Shown here one piece after another: positions 1-10,103 of a stretch of 15,000 nt of DNA (its first letter is position 1; each line of letters begins with the position of its first letter). The stretch covers positions 1-15,000 of the forward strand of contig JBBHKE010002628.1 of assembly GCA_037447655.1 (NCBI GenBank), in the 5' to 3' direction. The position numbers and the translations under genes were made by a program. The stretch comes from Zygnema cylindricum (Eukaryota > Streptophyta > Zygnematophyceae > Zygnematales > Zygnemataceae). The notes under the pieces were generated by a model, which did not search any database, was not told the origin of the DNA, and saw nothing but the letters and a program-made list of their open reading frames with translations.

Positions 1-300
1 GATTATAATGTGCGAAGCCGGATGTGTATACACAGCTGGCAGGGTCCCAACACCGAGCGTGTATATTGAATTCCCTCCGCAGTCTCTTTATCAATTTTGT
101 GGCGTGATGTTGCTGATTTCAGGACTTTGCAGAATAAATTGGGTTTTTCAGAGTTTTTCTTAGGGTTTTTTAGGGTTACTCAGGGTTCTGGGGTTTTCTG
201 GTAGTTTTAAGGGTTTGTTAAGGTTTAGGTTTTTTATCTGCAGAGTCCTGCCATCAGAAACAATCACCAAAAAGAGGGCCTCGAGATCACCACGCTGTAA
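1..300 (+). CDS. 3' end of an unidentified spliced gene (two exons, 5'-truncated by window edge)
   Basis: A reading frame starting at base 2 is open for 53 codons (stop at 161-163) and reads like real protein, for example CEAGCVYTAGRVPTPSVYIE followed by a hydrophobic stretch containing LYQFCGVMLLISGL. A GT donor at 143 (after a TGG codon) and an acceptor CAG at 241-243 would remove a 101-bp intron. They would join in phase 0 to a short last exon, 244-300, that ends in ...QKEGLEITTL and a TAA at 298-300. The intron is T-rich and carries repeated AGGGTTT motifs. I do not recognise the family. The splice sites and frame are seen in the sequence; that they are used is inference. The phase-1 alternative into the last exon is also open, so the C-terminus is uncertain. 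Confidence 0.35.
143..243 (+). repeat. Degenerate AGGGTTT (telomere-like) motif cluster in a putative intron
   Basis: Between 160 and 230 the motif AGGGTTT or a one-base variant recurs about six times with irregular spacing (tagggttt, tagggtta, cagggttc, ggggtttt, aagggttt). The plant-type telomere repeat is TTTAGGG, but the copies are too degenerate and scattered to be a true interstitial telomere array. They coincide with the T-rich tract expected upstream of a plant 3' splice site. Confidence 0.4.
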
Positions 301-2618
301 ATGTCGGCAGCTCAATTGCTATTTCTTAACCATTTTTTGTTAAAAACTTGATTTAATTTGTTGTTTAGATTTTGGTCTATCATGTAATTTTTTCCATCTC
401 TTGTTGCTTGATTCAATTGAGGGGCAAGTAGGCTCTTCTCCATGTTGAAGGACTTAATGCAGGGTAGGTTGATGGTACACCTCGGTGGTTGTGTAAGTAA
501 CAAAGACAACTTAATTTTGAAGTGATCAGAAGTGTCATGCATGTCTCCCTCTATGCTTCAGCTGGCCATGTGTTTTGACGTTTGTTTTTTATGACCAGTT
601 TTTTGAAGTTTTTCACCTTTTTGCTTTTCATAAATGGTTTTTTTCATTGTAGCTTATTGTTTTTTTCCACGATGTTATTTATGCGCACTGTGGACTGGGA
701 CTTTCCTGAGTAAAGAAATTCGTCTATTCAGAATCTGAACTCTGTTTTTTTATGATCAGATAGACTGGCGTTATCACATTTGAAGCCATGGGTACACTGC
801 AAATGGTTTATACATCTAAGGTACAGGGCTCTGCTCATCGCTATTAGGTTCAATTAATAAAGTTCGGCTGCAACTTTTTCTGGCCGAAAATGTGAAAGAG
901 TGTGGATTTCACTATTTGCGGGAGTAGACTACAATCTGCCCTCAATCTCTTACACTAAATTGGTGATAATACATCCTAATCTTCCATTTGCACTCTTAAT
1001 TCTTTTAGATTAGTAGCAACATACCGTACAATATTTGTGCTGTGAGACCAAATTATGATTGGAACGAACTCATGCTCTAAAATCAGTGACAATTGGCAGT
1101 GTCAAAGAGTGTTGCTAAATAGCTACTAACTGTTGGAGCTATGGTAACTGTAACACTACTGCAACCTTGTATGTCGTCAAAAGCAACCATGCCATCTAAC
1201 ATACATGTTACCCGAGCTTGAGCTACCTGAGCTGCATTCTAAAAGATTGGTGCACGAGAGAAGGCTAATTACATCTAACTAATTCTTCATGCAAGTATGT
1301 TATATAAGGAACCTTAGTCTGGTCCCTAATGTGCCAACCAACTCTAGTATGGCACGGTGGTTGTTCTTAGAAATCCAAACTGACTATGTAGGAACAAATC
1401 CATTTCAAGAAAGGAAAAGCGATGCATATTGTCATCCACATCCAAAACTGTGCTACTTCGTGGTGAACTATGACATGAAGAAGCGCTTGCACCCATCTTA
1501 GTATCGAGAACTTAATTGTTAATGTGCCATCATTATTTTGTCGACGTGGACATACCAGTGAAACACAATAACCAAGGTGGATTAAAACATCCGGAGGTAA
1601 CTCAAATTGATAGGTTGTGGTCGATTACTTGAAAGGAGTGGTAGGTCGATGAAATAGTTTGAGGAGTGATGAACACATGTCATTTCAAGATATGTGTTGA
1701 TTGCAGAACGATCCCTCCCTCGTAAAAGGAAAACTTGTAGCAGTGCGAATCTGTTTGGTCATTATATCGTAATGTCGCAATATTCCAAATTTGTTGCAAC
1801 AGTCCATCACAATTGAACAAGTCGTAGATGATTTTGAATATTAGGACCCCTATGTGTTATACCAATAAATCTGGCCGCCATCACCAGTTTCATACCCGCC
1901 TTCAATTGAAGCAGGGGAAACCTGTCGCTGAAGGAGGAGTGGCCCTAAGAAGCAAACCCTGTGCCGTCCAAGTGCAAATCTCAATCTAGTTGGTGTTCCA
2001 CCACATAACAACACAACATAACAATGCGATTTTTGTTGTACAAGTTAGTTTACACATTTGGTTTGGCCATCCGTTTCTAGGTGATGAGAAGAACGACAAA
2101 AAAGTCTCGTCTTAAGAAGAGAAAGAAGGCTTTGCTAAAATTGCGAGGTCAATTTGGAATCCTAATCCGAAAAGACAAAAACCATGGAGCTTCTAGACAT
2201 TCCGAAACCGCCACTTGTGATGCTGTGATTTAATCGGAAGTATAATGTGCTACACCGTGTATACCCCATTTAAAACTTTTTTTCTCCCTACACACATGCA
2301 CGATTTTCGATTGGAGCCATCTATCGAACGGCGAGAATTTTGTCATTCAATCGCACCCGTCGGTAGATCTACTCGAAAAAAAATATGTTTTAAGTGGCAT
2401 TTTGTCCCATAGTTTTGAGCTAACTGGTATCAAAATCTGACGAAATATATCTCCACGACCGGGATGAAATCGATTTAAGCACACAGTACGCGTTGATGTA
2501 CACGTCGAGACAAATTTCGTAACGTCACAGCCATCGACTTCCACAAATTACTGTTGTCACTCAAATGTTTAATAAAGTGCGACACAATAATAGCTCGCAA
2601 AGCGGCAGGTATGACGTT
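301..2618. other. Intergenic stretch, no supportable gene
   Basis: This region is AT-rich with many stops in all frames. I see no pair of good splice sites joined in frame, no terminal repeats and no RNA gene. A GC-richer island at about 1870-1990 carries a 65-codon open stretch on the minus strand (2046-1850) without a start codon, and short open stretches occur at 1289-1501. Neither is convincing. Decayed transposon sequence is possible. Confidence 0.5.
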
Positions 2619-2621
2619 TTA
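2619..2621. repeat. Left TTA target duplication of the E1-E2 pair
   Basis: TTA stands immediately before the GGGTACGTCCCC terminus of E1. The matching TTA lies at 13060-13062, right after the last base of E2. Three-base TTA/TAA target duplications with termini beginning GG are typical of PIF/Harbinger (Tourist-like) elements. Confidence 0.7.
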
Positions 2622-3268
2622 GGGTACGTCCCCATGTATTAAAGTACATACTTTTCTTTGTCTTTTTGCCCTAAAACTCAGGGAACTTGGAAAAAAACTT
2701 TAACCGTACGAGAAATTTATGTTTACCAAATTAAAGTATTCGTCAATTCATGCATTCGATGTACGGCATGTTTGTCGTCATATGAATGCATTTTGGCGTT
2801 TTGCCCTTTTCGACCCCCGGGCAAGAGAATCCAGCCCAAAAAAAAACTTCATCCAAAATCACATCGAGGAGGTGATTTTAGTGAAGTACAGCCCAAACAG
2901 CGAATGAAAAACGAAACACGCACGCGCCACACGATTTGTAAAAATTTTGGACAAGGGAGAGTCCTCGCTATTTTTCTCCGTACCCGTCACGCGCTATGTA
3001 CGGAAAAAAATTTGCAGGGGTCTCGAACTTCCACTTGAATTCATGGGTCCTTTGCATAGTTTTTCGCCGTCGCGCCTCTCCTCTCTCCCTCTCACACTAT
3101 CGCTTGTATCTCACACTTTTTAGAATGAGACACGACAATATTGGTATACGAAAGATCTTTAAAAAATATATTTTTTGAATTTTTTACTTTTTTATTTAAT
3201 GGCAAATCGAGTGAGAAAAGTAGAAAAAGCGAAATCGGGAAACCATGGCGGAAAGTTATTGAATCAGT

Positions 3269-3905
3269 TGCGTGGTTCACACTTAAAAAATGGGAAAACG
3301 GTATGGTATGGAAACGGTACTTTTTTTTGTCCCCCGTGAACTGGCACGTGACGCTAGCCTACGTCAACTAGCTTGTCGTGATACGAGCCACTTGTCCGTA
3401 CGAAAAGTAAACTCTTTGCGGACATGATATGTACGAAGCCTTCCAAACCAAAATGTATTGCCACGCAAGCGTTTGTACAGAGCGAAAATAATCGCGAAGG
3501 AACTTAGAGCATGCCCTTTTAACTTTTTTTCCATCGGTGTTTTTTTTTTTTTTTAACATTACGTGTTCTCTTATCTGATTGGTCCTCTAGTTTTTCATAA
3601 GTTTGCGACGGAATGAATTCTTCTACGGCTTACGTCCGTGCGCTTCGTTTACGAAATTCTTCAAAAACGAAAAAGTGCATTCCGAATATGATGTCCGATG
3701 GCGGGCGGCAGTTGCCGTTTGGTATACGCAGCTGTCGAGTTTTGACGCACAAAACTGCGTCTTTTGTCCGCCGCTACGCTCCAAAACGGTCAAACCAACT
3801 GCCCCAACCGTCACCGCCGCGTTTTTTGTCATTTTATGAAATTTGGCGTACGGATCCCAAAATTTATGACATCCGTTTTCCCATTTTTCAAGTGTGAACC
3901 ACGCA
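3269..3905. mobile_element. X: 637-bp non-autonomous TIR element inserted in E1
   Basis: X has perfect outer TIRs: TGCGTGGTTCACACTT at 3269 and its complement AAGTGTGAACCACGCA ending at 3905. It is flanked by AGT direct repeats at 3266-3268 and 3906-3908. E2 carries the empty site, with a single AGT at 12759-12761 in otherwise matching sequence, which proves insertion and fixes the target duplication. The left ~250 bp match Y 3975-4220 and the right ~390 bp match Y 10479-10880. X is therefore an internal-deletion derivative of a Y-like element. Its short open frames are not conserved as coding between copies. The superfamily is not certain: variable 3-bp duplications fit CACTA-type or PIF-type elements, but the termini begin neither CACTA nor GG. 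Confidence 0.9.
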
Positions 3906-3934
3906 AGTGACGTCGACGTTGTCACAAGTGAGCC

Positions 3935-3942
3935 TGACGTCA
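3935..3942. promoter_or_regulatory. TGACGTCA palindrome (bZIP-type site) in E1
   Basis: E1 has TGACGTCA here and E2 has the same octamer at 12788-12795. Both lie about 10 bp from a TGACGTCGAC stretch and upstream of AAACCCTAA. TGACGTCA is a classical bZIP/TGA-factor site and AAACCCTAA matches the plant telo-box. Conservation in both copies is seen; regulatory use is only inference. Confidence 0.25.
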
Positions 3943-3944
3943 AA

Positions 3945-3970
3945 ATATCACCAAACCCTAAACATCTACG
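3945..3970. repeat. 26-bp direct duplication, left copy, bounding the Z/Y insertion
   Basis: The 26 bases beginning ATATCACCAAACCC and ending ACATCTACG are repeated exactly at 11862-11887. E2 has this segment once, at about 12798-12823, followed directly by the sequence that in E1 follows only the right-hand copy. The duplication therefore arose when the intervening DNA was inserted. It is much longer than the 3-bp duplications made by the other elements here. Confidence 0.85.
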
Positions 3971-4220
3971 CATATGCGTGGTTCACACTTGAAAAATGGG
4001 GAAAACGGTATGGTATGGAAACGATGCTTTTTTTTGTCCGCCGTGAACTGGCACGTGACGCTAGCCTACGTCAACTAGCGTGTCGTGATATGAGCCACTT
4101 GTCCGTACCAAAAGGAAACGCTTTGCGGACATGATATGTACGAAGCCTTCCAAATCAAACTGTATTGCCACGCAAGCGTTTGTACAAACCGATAATAACC
4201 CCGGAGGAACTTATAACATG

Positions 4221-4655
4221 CCCAAAAAAACACTTCGGGTGCCCGAAAAAAAAAACAGGAAAGGACCAAGCGGACATCTCACACGAATATCAACTCTTCC
4301 TTTCACTTTCAGCGTCCCAAATTTTTGATAAACCTTCCTTTTTCTTTCAAAGGCTCTTCTTTTATCCAACCTCTTTCCGTTGCTAGTCGCGGAGAGCATT
4401 TGTAACTTTTTGCCCATTCCGATGATTTTGTGAGAGCTCATCGAAAAACGGGGCACGTACTCCGATTGAAGGTGTCTTGTGACACGTCACAGGCTTCGAC
4501 GTCATCAAACATAGGAGCAAAAACAAACCTGCGGTTTTTCAAACTTTCCAATTCCGCTCCTCTGTTCTCCTCTGCTCCCTCGCTAAAGTCCAACTCTTCC
4601 TTCCCGGTATTTTTTTTTTTTTTTTATGAATTATGTTTGTAAATATGTTATGTGA
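4221..4655. other. Y interior next to left arm, no gene seen
   Basis: This stretch follows the left-arm homology to X. It contains an A-run, T-rich tracts and a poly(T) run at about 4609-4625. No open frame of convincing composition is bounded by splice sites. It could hold a promoter for the plus-strand exon candidate, but I see no clear TATA or start context. Confidence 0.4.
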
Positions 4656-4659
4656 GGAG

Positions 4660-5375
4660 TTCCGTGTGTATTTTCAAAATTTCCCGTTTTGAACTCTGGA
4701 TCCAAAGGTCAAAAATGGAATAATATTCCAGTTTCTGTATCAAAAACTGAAAAGATTTCCATTTTTTAACACCGGATACAGAGTTTAAGATTGGAAAGAA
4801 TCCAGTTTTGAATCTTGTAATTGGAGAGATCTCTAGTTTTAGGGTTCTAAAAATATCCATAAAATGTAAAAGATCTCCGTTTTTGAACCCTAAATTACAG
4901 ATTTCAGCCATTAAAAAGCTCCAGTTTCCATATCCAAAGCTGAAGAAAAAGTACAGTTGTGAACTCTAGATACAGATGTACATGAACAATGCTCCAATTT
5001 TAGGGTTTAAAACTGGAAAAAAACTCAAATTTTGAACTCAGAATCTGCAGTTTCTGTATTTAAAACTGAATAGAAACCCTAATCTTGAAGTCTAGATAGA
5101 GAGATACATACAGGAAAAAATATTGATAGTTTTGAACTCCTTACTAGAAAGAACTCTAGTTTTAGGGTTCAAAACTGGAGAAACTAACTCCATTTTTTAA
5201 CTTTGTTTATGAAAGAAACTGATTTTTAATATGAAACTGCAAATAATTTCAGTTTTCGGATTCGAAAATAGAAAGAACTTCAGTTTTTAACTCTGAATTT
5301 AGGGTTTAAAACAGGAAAAATCTCCAGATTTTGCCTCCCAAACTGAAAGAAAAGTCGAGTTTTGAACTCTGTACC
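4660..5375. repeat. Degenerate array of ~40-bp palindromic repeats (AAACTGGAAAGAACTCCAGTTTT type)
   Basis: About 16 diverged units follow one another at 30-70 bp spacing (mean about 40). Each has the form AAACTG-(A/G)AAAG-A-CTCCAGTTT followed by GAACTCTG or TTTAGGGTT. Good examples start near 4790, 5008, 5142, 5264 and 5308. Because AAACTGGA and TCCAGTTT are complementary, each unit is an imperfect palindrome. The linker repeatedly reads TTTAGGGTT(C/T)AAAACTGG. Units differ by substitutions and small indels, so the array is old. Its function is unknown; subterminal transposase-binding sites or a satellite-like expansion are possibilities. Confidence 0.6.
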
Positions 5376-5539
5376 AATAGCTGTGTTATGTTTTTGGGAT
5401 TTTTAGAAGTTTTTGTGTCAGAATTTGTGGTGTTTTTATTTGTTTATTTGAAAACAGAAACCTGCAAAACTGAAAACTGGCAACAGCAAGCTAATAATAG
5501 TGTGACATAAATTTCTGAATCTTTCAATTTCTTTAAAAG

Positions 5540-5812
5540 GCGTTGCTGGGCATGGTAATTGTTGCTCTTGAGAATGCAAACCTGGTATTTTCTGAGATGT
5601 AAGAACGATGAGATAGTCTGGAAGGAAAAATCTAGGGATAGAGAAGACCAACCTTCACACTAGTTACGATCACTGTATAAGAGTTGGATTGTTTTAATGT
5701 CCCCTTTTTTTTATATGCAGCGGCTCGTACTCTGGAGGCGGCTCGTACTCTGGAGGATGTACTCAAAGCAGTAGCTTTTGGCTTAAAGGATGGTGATAGA
5801 TATCAGCCTTGA
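5540..5812 (+). CDS. 3'-terminal exon(s) of an unidentified plus-strand gene inside Y
   Basis: After a T-rich tract and acceptor ATATGCAG (5713-5720), the frame starting with the last two bases of a codon at 5721 reads ARTLEAARTLEDVLKAVAFG and then LKDGDRYQP, ending at TGA 5810-5812. The composition is protein-like. An 18-bp tandem duplication (5721-5738, 5739-5756) doubles AARTLE in frame. A possible preceding 15-nt exon, 5540-5554, follows AAAAG, precedes GTAATT, and joins in phase to give VAGHAARTLE. This small exon is uncertain: a longer version to 5584 fits only a different frame. Upstream exons were not found, so this may be a captured 3' gene fragment. I do not recognise the family. 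Confidence 0.3.
5721..5756 (+). repeat. Exact 18-bp tandem duplication
   Basis: CGGCTCGTACTCTGGAGG occurs twice in a row without mismatch. It starts at the first base after a strong 3' splice-site sequence and keeps the downstream frame. Exact identity suggests a recent event compared with the diverged repeats around it. Confidence 0.95.
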
Positions 5813-6665
5813 ATTTTCTGAACTTTTATTATGTACTGAAGGTTTTGTCGTTAAAAATTGTATAGACACGGTGGAGAGCAACATAAAAGAAATGGGACAA
5901 AAACTTGTGACTTAACATGAAAAAGTAGGTTCAAGAAATTGTTTACATGTTTACTGAAATGTGTGTGGGGCGAAGTTTTTTTTATTTTTTTCTTGGTTTT
6001 GGTGTTTTTTTTTTTGTCATGGTTGTTTGCGGTTATTACTTTTTTGCAAGTTATTTCTTTTTTTTGATTGGTTGGAAGGTGTTTTAAGGACCAAAATTCA
6101 CTTTGATTTCTTTTGATTGATAAAAGAAAAATAACCAGTTATTCTATAATAATTACGATATCCTGTCTGGCCAAAATTGTTGTAAATTTTACTCTTTTTT
6201 TTTATGTGTGTCTCAAGAGAAAAAGAAAGGTAAATTTAGGGAATGGAAACAGTGTTTCGACATATATTGTAAAATGATACTTAACTCTTGACATTTTTAA
6301 GTACACAGTTAGCTGATATTTATACCACTCTGTATGTTTTGTAATTTTCTTTGTAATTTATTTTGTCTTTTATTGTACTTCGTACAACCAAACCAGACTT
6401 GATATTGGTATCTCCTTTCCATCCGAAGCAAATCTGAAAGATACATGATAGGAAATAGTATGAATAGAACAAAAAATCTACAATTATCAACAAGCATCCC
6501 TAATTTGTATATAATATGTGGTGTAGTTGAACAATCGTTCGAAAATGGCGAATTGCTATTTTTACTGTGGACCATATTCACCATACTGCTGGCACATCGG
6601 CTTTTTTCACTATGGTTAACAAAGAAAAAAATGGTAGAAGGCCAATAATGCGAGCATTTTGCAAT
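5813..6665. other. Region between the convergent gene candidates, no gene seen
   Basis: This is a very AT-rich stretch with many T-runs (5978-6066, 6187-6204). It probably contains the 3' untranslated parts of both convergent candidates. Short open frames at 6309-6648 on both strands have simple-composition products and no splice logic. Confidence 0.4.
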
Positions 6666-6670
6666 TATTG

Positions 6671-6676
6671 TTTATT
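6671..6676 (-). promoter_or_regulatory. AATAAA polyadenylation-like signal for the minus-strand gene
   Basis: On the minus strand AATAAA lies about 75 nt downstream of the proposed stop codon (6752-6750). The position suits a 3' end signal. In such AT-rich DNA the hexamer can occur by chance. Confidence 0.3.
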
Positions 6677-6749
6677 GACAAAAAAAAAACATTCGAAAAA
6701 GCAAATCAACAACTTCCCAAAAACAGCTGAAATAAAATTGCTTCTTTTT

Positions 6750-8310
6750 TTAAAGAGCCTGAAAATTCACAAATTGACAACATGGAAAAGAAACCCAATC
6801 CCACATGAGATCAAATTCTTCAAATTTATGCTTTAAGTCATCAACCCTTTTCGTCTCTTCTTGTTTTGTCAGCTTGCAAGCTTTCCAATCCGCTCGTTTG
6901 GGCAGCCACAAGATTTCCGCGACAACCTGAACTAAAAGGTCACAAAAATTTACATAAAATTAGAAAAATTACAAAACATTAACGACACGGAAGTCTTTCT
7001 AGGTAAAAATATATTCAGCAACATACGATAACCATCAAAAAAATTAAAAAAAATATAAAATGGACAAAAGGAAAAAAAGACAAAAAAACCCTCGGCACAA
7101 TTCATTATGACGACCAGTTTTTGAGCCACACCATTTTGCAATTAAGTATTTAGCAACCAAAAACAAAGAACAAAGTGACAGAAAAAGACACCTAGAGAGG
7201 GATACGAAAAGAAAAAAAAAAGTGTAACGATAAAATAAATTAAATTGAGGCACCGAAATTCCAAACAAGAGTGTCTCCGTGTCTCCTTCGAGGGAAAACC
7301 ACAAAATTATGTCCACAAAACCACCTTCAAACGGAGACAAATTGTAACATATTGACCACACTAAATTGTGTTCACATATTACTCCGCGGAAATATCATAT
7401 CGAGAAAAAGAAAAAGCAAAAGACAAGATCCCATAAATACGCCTATCAACCACTTGAACTAGTTCAAACCATGCTAATTGGTAGAGAGAGTCACAAGCCA
7501 TTAATAACCTCCCCTCCCCCCACCCCCCCCCCCCAAAAAAAAGCAAAAAAAAAAAAAAAAAAAGGGTACAGAGGGGCCTCCCACCCATGAACAACTTCTC
7601 ACCTCTCTCCCAAACTGCAACGGAAACTTGTCTCCCGGAGTAATTCCGTACACCAACCACCCGCCAGTTGGCATCTCCACAGTAAAAGATTCACCGCATC
7701 CGCTGCAGACTGGGGGCTACCTGGAGGGTGTCACGTCACACTGACACCTCAAATCACCACACTTTCCCTCCCTCCCTCCCTCTTGTCTTTTCCGGTCTCG
7801 TATTTTTCGTCCCAGTCTCTCTTTAACTCATCTCCCCTCCCCCTCCCTCCCCCTCTCCTCCCCCTCCCCCTTCCCATTCCCTCCTCTCCCTCTCCCTCAC
7901 CCTCTCCCCCAGTCTCTTAAATCTCCTGTCTTGTCTTTCTAGGTGTAACTCAACATGTCTCTCTACATCTGTCTCTCCATTTCTCTCTCGCCCCTTTTCT
8001 CTCTGTGTGTCTCGCTCTCTCTCTCCCTGTCTCTCTCTTTCAGTCTCTTTCTTCACGTCAGTCTCTTCAGAAGTCAATTTAAAAAGAAAAGTCAGAGTTT
8101 TCCTTCTTCTCCCTCTTTTCTTCAAAAAACCCAAAAAATGATTTCATCTATAACTCAGAGCCTCATGAAAAACCTCTTAAAAAAAAATAAAAAAAATGAT
8201 AATTTACGACTTTGCTGACCTGGCTCATTGAGATGCAAGCTGAATCCAGCCCTCTGGGCAGCTTCTTGGACCTCGATTCTCTCCACCTTCTCCTCAGGCA
8301 CAGGAACGAC
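6750..8310 (-). CDS. Unidentified spliced gene inside Y (three 3' exons, 124 residues visible)
   Basis: Three minus-strand exons join without frame conflict. Exon A, 8310-8220, follows TTTTTTTCAG, is 91 nt and encodes VVPVPEEKVERIEVQEAAQR then AGFSLHLNEP; it ends CCAG|GTCAGC. Exon B, 7709-7603, follows GCCCCCAG, is 107 nt and encodes a CSGCGESFTVEMPTGGWLVY segment, then GITPGDKFPLQFGRE; it ends GAG|GTGAGA. Exon C, 6926-6750, follows TTCAG and encodes VVAEILWLPKRADWKACK, then a charged KQEETKRVDDLKHKFEEF stretch and a stop. Junction A/B is phase 1 and B/C is phase 0. A CxxC pair sits at the start of B. The last ~15 residues are less protein-like, and an extra intron near 6800 is possible. The 5' end was not found. 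The family is not recognised; it may be a captured host fragment or a transposon gene. Confidence 0.5.
7501..7566. repeat. Poly(C)-poly(A) tract
   Basis: A C-rich run with 12 consecutive C (7523-7534) is followed by A8, GC and A19 (7545-7563). It falls in the proposed intron between exons B and C. It has no coding meaning. Confidence 0.95.
7757..8060. repeat. ~300-bp polypyrimidine (CT-rich) tract
   Basis: Nearly uninterrupted C/T on the plus strand, including CCCTCCC repeats, CCCCCTCC repeats and (CT)n. It lies in the proposed intron between exons A and B of the minus-strand gene. Open frames across it are low-complexity artefacts. Such tracts can form triplex (H-DNA) structures. Confidence 0.95.
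7766..7780 (-). other. G-quadruplex / i-motif-forming sequence
   Basis: Four CCC runs separated by single T on the plus strand give four GGG runs with 1-nt loops on the minus strand, the canonical stable quadruplex pattern. On the proposed minus-strand pre-mRNA it would be an intronic RNA G-quadruplex about 55 nt upstream of exon B. Confidence 0.75.
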
Positions 8311-8645
8311 CTGAAAAAAATAAGGATGGTTATTGGAAAACCTTGTTCGACGGTAAAACCATTGAAAAATTATGAAAAAAATATGAAATTTCTTTTTTTT
8401 CTTTTTAAACCTCTAAAATTAAGTAAGTGGAGACACAAACTTTACAAAGACGTCCGGAAACTGCCAAAAAATATCTGTCAGAAAATTGACACAACCTCTT
8501 GCAGAAACTGAAAAAAAAAAACACAAATAACTTCCACTACCTATGCAAATTCCCCTGTAAAAAAATTACGCCATTCCTACATAGATCTTTAGATAACTCA
8601 AAAATCCTAAAAGAGCACCTACATTGACAAAATACACCCGTAGGT

Positions 8646-8665
8646 AAAAAAAAAAAAAAAAAAAA
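8646..8665. repeat. Poly(A) run
   Basis: About 20 consecutive A. Flanking sequence shows no retroposon-like target duplication that I can find. Confidence 0.9.
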
Positions 8666-9138
8666 CTACTCTTTTTAGATTCCTCCTAAACCCAAAGTTT
8701 TATTAAGACTGTACAAAGGTTTGAAAAAAAATGGTTGTCCTTCAAAACAGCACAAATTGTACTTGAAAACAACACAAAATTTGAGGTAAATACAATTATT
8801 ATTGAAATCTAAAGAAAGACCTCATTTTCTCCCAAACTACCAAAAAAAAAACCCTAAAAAAAAAGGGGAAATGGAGAGAGAAAAGTGAACCGTTCCCTTC
8901 TCCGATCCTGTTCCATTCTGTCTACATGGAACAGTTATCTACGACTCTTTGGGATCGATTATTTGTATCCCTTCCTCTTCTTTTTTTCTTAACGCCCATT
9001 GTTTATAAAGATATCGGCGGGACCCCATATCGAAAAGCAACTGAAAAAATCTCGTAACCAATCACAGAACTGCACATATAGAAACATAAAAAATGAAAGG
9101 TTCAAAAACAGTAAAAAAAAAAGAAAGTAAGGGGTAAG

Positions 9139-9606
<468 letters not shown>

Positions 9607-10103
9607 TTGTCAGTCATCAATATTTTTGTCATTAAATGGTAAAAGCAATACATGACCAATATCAAATGATGCCTCTATATATTACACCGAAAGAAGAAAA
9701 GTGAAAAAAAAAACCGTACGAAGAACAAAATGAAAAAAGAAAATTCAGAAAAAGGAAAAGAAAAAATGTTTTGATATGCAACATTGGAAAACAGTGAGCA
9801 AATTTTGGATCCTGTATCCAATAATAAACATTTTTCCGCGAAATGCGAATGCTATATTTTCCGTGCAGTGATTTAAAAAAAAGGATTTATGTTTGGGTAC
9901 AATTTCTTGCATTCATTTCCTTTCGTGTTATAATTTAATTCACCTGAACTTTAATTCATACATCCATTTCTATTTTAAGTAAATTATCCATACTAAATTA
10001 TTTTTAATAATTTTTTTCTATTGGGTATCTCATAAACCTTCTAGGTATAAGTTCGGATTAATTCCTTTGTATTGCTATTAAGGGTGGTAGGAAAAAAAAT
10101 ACT
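9607..10103. other. AT-rich Y interior, no gene seen
   Basis: Stops are dense in all frames. A-runs on the plus strand (9700-9770) and T-rich segments alternate, and no splice-bounded coding stretch is visible. Confidence 0.45.

Noticed and set aside
143-243. Interstitial telomere array
   Set aside because: The AGGGTTT words are not in tandem register and vary too much; described only as a motif cluster.
1289-1501. 70-codon plus-strand open frame starting MQVCYIRNL
   Set aside because: An ATG-to-stop frame of this size is expected by chance in this much sequence; the opposite strand is equally open and no family is recognised.
1850-2046. 65-codon minus-strand open stretch with a VSPASIEGGYETGDGGQ segment
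   Set aside because: No start codon, no clear splice sites, no family recognised; possibly decayed coding sequence, but not supportable.
3603-3973. Overlapping open frames in X, partly matched at 10587-10814 in Y
   Set aside because: The match reflects transposon-arm homology. Frames differ by indels between X and Y, so coding is not conserved.
7823-8218. Open frames across the CT-rich tract on both strands
   Set aside because: Low-complexity products; the tract lies in the proposed intron of the minus-strand gene.
8541-8554. 14-nt microexon candidate with AG and GTAG borders on the minus strand
   Set aside because: Good borders, but inserting it does not produce the phase needed by the next exon in any combination tried.
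8939-9040. Possible extra upstream minus-strand exon encoding MGSRRYLYKQWALRKKEEEG
   Set aside because: It follows TTTTTTCAG, but all three frames across it are open and look equally plausible. No donor gives a phase joining to the exon at 8310, so it is left out of the gene model.
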